Part shown: positions 61,791 through 64,000 of the stretch, one piece after another
Layout: each line of letters opens with the position of its first letter
Numbering within the stretch: the first letter of the stretch is position 1
From: Candidatus Acidiferrum typicum
GTDB taxonomy: Bacteria > Acidobacteriota > Terriglobia > Acidiferrales > UBA7541
Length of the DNA: 64,000 nt
Assembly: GCA_002478115.1 (NCBI GenBank)
Contig: DLMH01000075.1
Span: forward strand, 62,001 to 126,000
Direction of reading: 5' to 3'
Translations under genes and position numbers: made by a program
Notes under the pieces: generated by a model
Seen by the model: only the letters and a program-made list of their open reading frames with translations
Databases searched by the model: none
Told to the model about the DNA's origin: nothing

Positions 61791-62753
61791 ATGACCAACC
61801 AAACTGCTGGCGATGCTAAGAAGAAGCGCACACGCAGCCCTGCGTATCCGTTCGTGAATTTAGAAGCGGCCCTCAAGAGGGCGAAAGAGTTCTACGATAA
61901 GGAACAACGGAATGCGGCGAACCTGAACGTAGCGGTGAAGCACTGGAATTACGTGGAAAAAAGTAGCGGAGGCTTACAGACCGCTGCCACCCTCATTAGT
62001 TTCGGTTTATTGAAAGACGAAGGCACGGGCGCGAAGCGCAAGCTCCAGGTGACTCAGGTGGCACTTCGTATTTTGTTAGATCAGCGGCCTGACTCGGCTG
62101 AAAAGGCGGCATTGCTCAAGCAGGTAGCTCTCACACCAAAGATCCATAAGCAACTGTGGGATAGATGGGGGAGTGCGCCACCATCGGAAGCTGAGATGCG
62201 GCACACGCTTCTCGTTGATTGGGAGCCGCCGTTTAATGAGAAGAGTGTGGATGGGTTTATCAAGGAATATAAAGACACGATAGCGTTCGCCAAACTGACC
62301 GAATCTGACCGGGTATCGGGGGCTATCGGCGAGGAAGAAACTCCTAAGGGCCCCGGCAACGCCTATCTTCCTAAGATCGGAGATTATGTGCAGTGGGAGC
62401 AGTCCGGTCTGTTGCAACTGCCTGAACCGAAGAAAGTGCGTGGGCTTTTCCCGGACGGTAAATTTGCTTTGGTGGATGGAAGCAATACGGGAATACCTGT
62501 CGAGGAGCTAATTAAGGAACAAGCGCCAGCGGGAACCCCAGTTGTACCCCCGACCCAGGAAGTCCGTTTTCAGGCGACGCCACCGGGCAGACAGATGCAG
62601 GAAGACGTCTTCTCGCTAAAAGAGGGGAGGGTTGTATTGCAATGGCCTACGCCTCTCAGCGAAGAAAGTGTCCAGGATCTGAAAGACTGGCTGCGAATTG
62701 TAGAGCGCAAATTGGCGCGAGCGGTTCCCCCAAAAGAATCTGGGGTGGAGTAG
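61791..62753 (+). CDS. Hypothetical accessory protein with winged-helix-like N-terminus
   Basis: 320 residues from ATG 61791, with GGAGG just before it. Residues about 18-120 (YPFVNLEAALKRAKEFYD, HWNYVEKSSGGLQTAATLISFGLL, LQVTQVALRILLD) suggest a winged-helix DNA-binding fold. Residues about 190-250 (GDYVQWEQSGLLQLPEPKKVRGLF) look like a small SH3-like barrel. The C-terminus (EDVFSLKEGRVVLQWPTPLS followed by DLKDWLRIVERKL) is a motif I associate with C-terminal domains of uncharacterised HTH-like proteins. No annotated family is certain. Base composition is lower in GC than its neighbours, suggesting transfer. Confidence 0.7.
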   Translation: MTNQTAGDAKKKRTRSPAYPFVNLEAALKRAKEFYDKEQRNAANLNVAVKHWNYVEKSSGGLQTAATLISFGLLKDEGTGAKRKLQVTQVALRILLDQRPDSAEKAALLKQVALTPKIHKQLWDRWGSAPPSEAEMRHTLLVDWEPPFNEKSVDGFIKEYKDTIAFAKLTESDRVSGAIGEEETPKGPGNAYLPKIGDYVQWEQSGLLQLPEPKKVRGLFPDGKFALVDGSNTGIPVEELIKEQAPAGTPVVPPTQEVRFQATPPGRQMQEDVFSLKEGRVVLQWPTPLSEESVQDLKDWLRIVERKLARAVPPKESGVE

Positions 62754-62837
62754 ACCGCTGGGCGGCGGATGGCCAAGTGCCCCTGCCTTGCGCTCCCTAA
62801 ATCCAGCGTCTCACGCGGCCGCGGTACTCAACATACT

Positions 62838-62901
62838 GCGCGCCCTCCAAAAGACGGCGGGTGCAAAAGGCGCGCCCTCAAGAAAACGGCGGACACAAAC
62901 G
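62838..62901. repeat. Two tandem 32-bp imperfect repeats
   Basis: Units begin GCGCGCCCTC at 62838 and at 62870 and share ACGGCGG and CAAA segments. They lie in the 243-base gene-free stretch between the hypothetical gene and the flavin reductase gene. No ORF is visible there. Confidence 0.55.
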
Positions 62902-62996
62902 GCGTGCATCCTTCATAGGGCAGACGCGAATGGCGGAGCGCCCGGTCGTTTCCGAAGCTAAGGCTGCGCCACGCGCCGTAAAAGAATTGTTCCAGG

Positions 62997-63593
62997 TTAC
63001 GATTTTTTGAGCTTTTTGCCGACGGAGAAAGCTTCCCCCAGTTTTTCGCCAACCGCAAAGTAGTGGTTGCTGCCGGAGCCGCCGTAAAGAATTGCCTGGG
63101 TTTTCTCGATATCCGGTAGCCCGTTCGGGCCCAGGACATCCTCGTCGGCGAGAATGCCCAAGATTTCCCCGATGAACATGGTGTGCAGCCCGAGCTTATG
63201 ATGCTGGAGAAGACGGCATTCCAGGGAAAAGGGCAATTCGCTGGCAAGCGGGGCGTGCACGCGCTCGCTTTTGAGCGGCGTGAGGCCCGTGTCCCGGAAC
63301 TTATCATGATCGTGACCCGAGACGATGCCGACATAGTCGGCAGCCTCAACGTGTTTCCGCGAAGGGATTCCCACGGTGAACGCCTGACTGTGCAAGATAT
63401 TGTGATAGGTCAGTGTCGCTTCGCGAAGCGAAACCGCCACGCAGGGTGGATCGCTGCAGCAGATCCCGCCCCACGCGGCGTTCATAAGATTCGGCTTTCC
63501 GTCAGCACCATAAGTGCCGACGAGCATGACGGGATGAGGATGGAGGATCGTATTCGGGCCGAGATGGATTTTTTTTGTAAGGTTTCCTTTCAC
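62997..63593 (-). CDS. Flavin reductase-like FMN-binding protein
   Basis: 198 residues. The pattern HPHPVMLVGTYGADGKPNLMNAAWGGICCSDPPCVAVSL is the N-terminal split-barrel of flavoredoxin/flavin reductase-like proteins, with FTVGIPSRKHVEAADYVGIVSG after it. HYFAVGEKLGEAF near the end is also typical. The protein would bind FMN and act in reduction or as an iron-related reductase; the partner is unknown. It is cytoplasmic and single. Confidence 0.9.
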   Translation of the reverse strand: MKGNLTKKIHLGPNTILHPHPVMLVGTYGADGKPNLMNAAWGGICCSDPPCVAVSLREATLTYHNILHSQAFTVGIPSRKHVEAADYVGIVSGHDHDKFRDTGLTPLKSERVHAPLASELPFSLECRLLQHHKLGLHTMFIGEILGILADEDVLGPNGLPDIEKTQAILYGGSGSNHYFAVGEKLGEAFSVGKKLKKS

Positions 63594-64000
63594 TAACTTG
63601 GGGCTCCCTCGCTTTAACTTTCACGCTTCAAATTTCCCCTGCGAGATTAGATGCCAGCTTCTTTGCCCATTCTCCGCCTCCTGCCGAGGAACCACAACAG
63701 CCGGATGACTCTTTTGAATCTGACAATTCGGAAAGCGCCATTCAGGAGAAAGAGTGGGAAACGAGGGCCTTGCTGCCGGAACCCTCGACGAGACCGACTT
63801 CGCTGATTGGATGCGCGCGAATGTCTAGCAACGGTGAGGCCCTAAGATCGGATCACCGTGAGCAAGACGTGGAACCTCTCTTCAGGGGCTAAAGCCCACT
63901 GGATATAGAGGCTTTTTGCCGGGGCTGAAGCCCCGGCCTCCTAAAGAGGAGGAGGGATTCCTCGACTGCGCGACCCGACGCGCCATAATTCGGCGCGGAA
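63594..64000. other. Gene-free right edge with an inverted REP unit
   Basis: From 63594 to the window end no gene is certain. TTCAGGGGCT (63881-63890) and GCCGGGGCTGAAGCCCCGGC (63918-63937) form the REP element of 58119 in reverse orientation. An open frame ending at 63892 looks partly coding but has no start. Confidence 0.6.

Noticed and set aside
63594..63892. Open frame ending TAA at 63892 with acidic, Pro-rich text (PPPAEEPQQPDDSFE)
   Set aside because: No start codon with a ribosome site and no recognisable family; perhaps a decayed gene end, too weak to list.

Overview
This window is GC-rich, gene-dense bacterial chromosome, most likely from an Acidobacteriota member (inference). The clues are an Oar-like TonB receptor with an N-terminal carboxypeptidase-regulatory-like domain, secreted imidazolonepropionase-type amidohydrolases, an acidobacterial-style AsmA tail rich in Gly and Ala, hopanoid genes (hpnI, hpnJ), and many short palindromic repeats next to the tail of a REP-associated transposase. 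There is no rRNA, CRISPR array, plasmid origin or intact prophage. One tRNA is present.

Layout. 1-850: end of a REP-associated tyrosine transposase, tRNA-Arg(CCT) and a 5'-truncated AsmA fragment ended by a strong terminator. 947-7083: three translationally coupled periplasmic amidohydrolases, two of them without metal ligands, then a LolA-like periplasmic protein. 7140-15575 (minus strand): acyl-CoA dehydrogenase, small membrane protein, thiolase, TonB receptor and a predicted lipoprotein of the SAM-hydrolase family. 15915-24245: stress-type small membrane protein, TPR protein, PstS-like protein, another amidohydrolase, an SDR, a YbiT-type ABC-F ATPase and a DUF4230 protein. 24547-34878: DUF4136 lipoprotein, PilZ protein, ispH, an arginase-fold protein lacking the three active-site histidines, a pseudokinase-TonB fusion, an MBL hydrolase, an OmpA-type porin and a BNR-repeat protein.

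35132-40509 is a signalling operon: an NtrC-type regulator, a hybrid histidine kinase cut by an in-frame amber codon, and a small protein with only a phospho-acceptor domain. 40724-49239 holds export functions: an alpha/beta hydrolase, a NatAB-like ABC exporter, a 53-residue zinc ribbon, and a MacA/TPR/MacB-permease/TolC operon without an ATPase. 49285-59508 runs from a PLP decarboxylase into a hopanoid/glycolipid region: hpnJ, two EamA/ArnE-F-like half transporters, a multispanning protein, a polyprenyl-phosphate sugar synthase, an ArnT-like transferase and hpnI. The right end (59500-64000) carries an HGSNAT-like acyltransferase, small accessory genes, a possible small RNA, a flavin reductase and repeats.

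The most notable non-coding signal is a family of four dispersed, same-orientation repeats (24261, 40578, 53243, 55891). The two full-length copies are about 197 bp with 18-bp terminal inverted repeats, like a MITE, and they bracket part of the hopanoid/glycolipid region. A 144-bp inverted-repeat element follows hpnI, and two REP-type elements in opposite orientation lie at 58119 and 63881. The strongest candidate for a new system is a carrier-lipid glycosylation module (synthase, flippase pair, periplasmic transferase) tied to hopanoid head-group enzymes.
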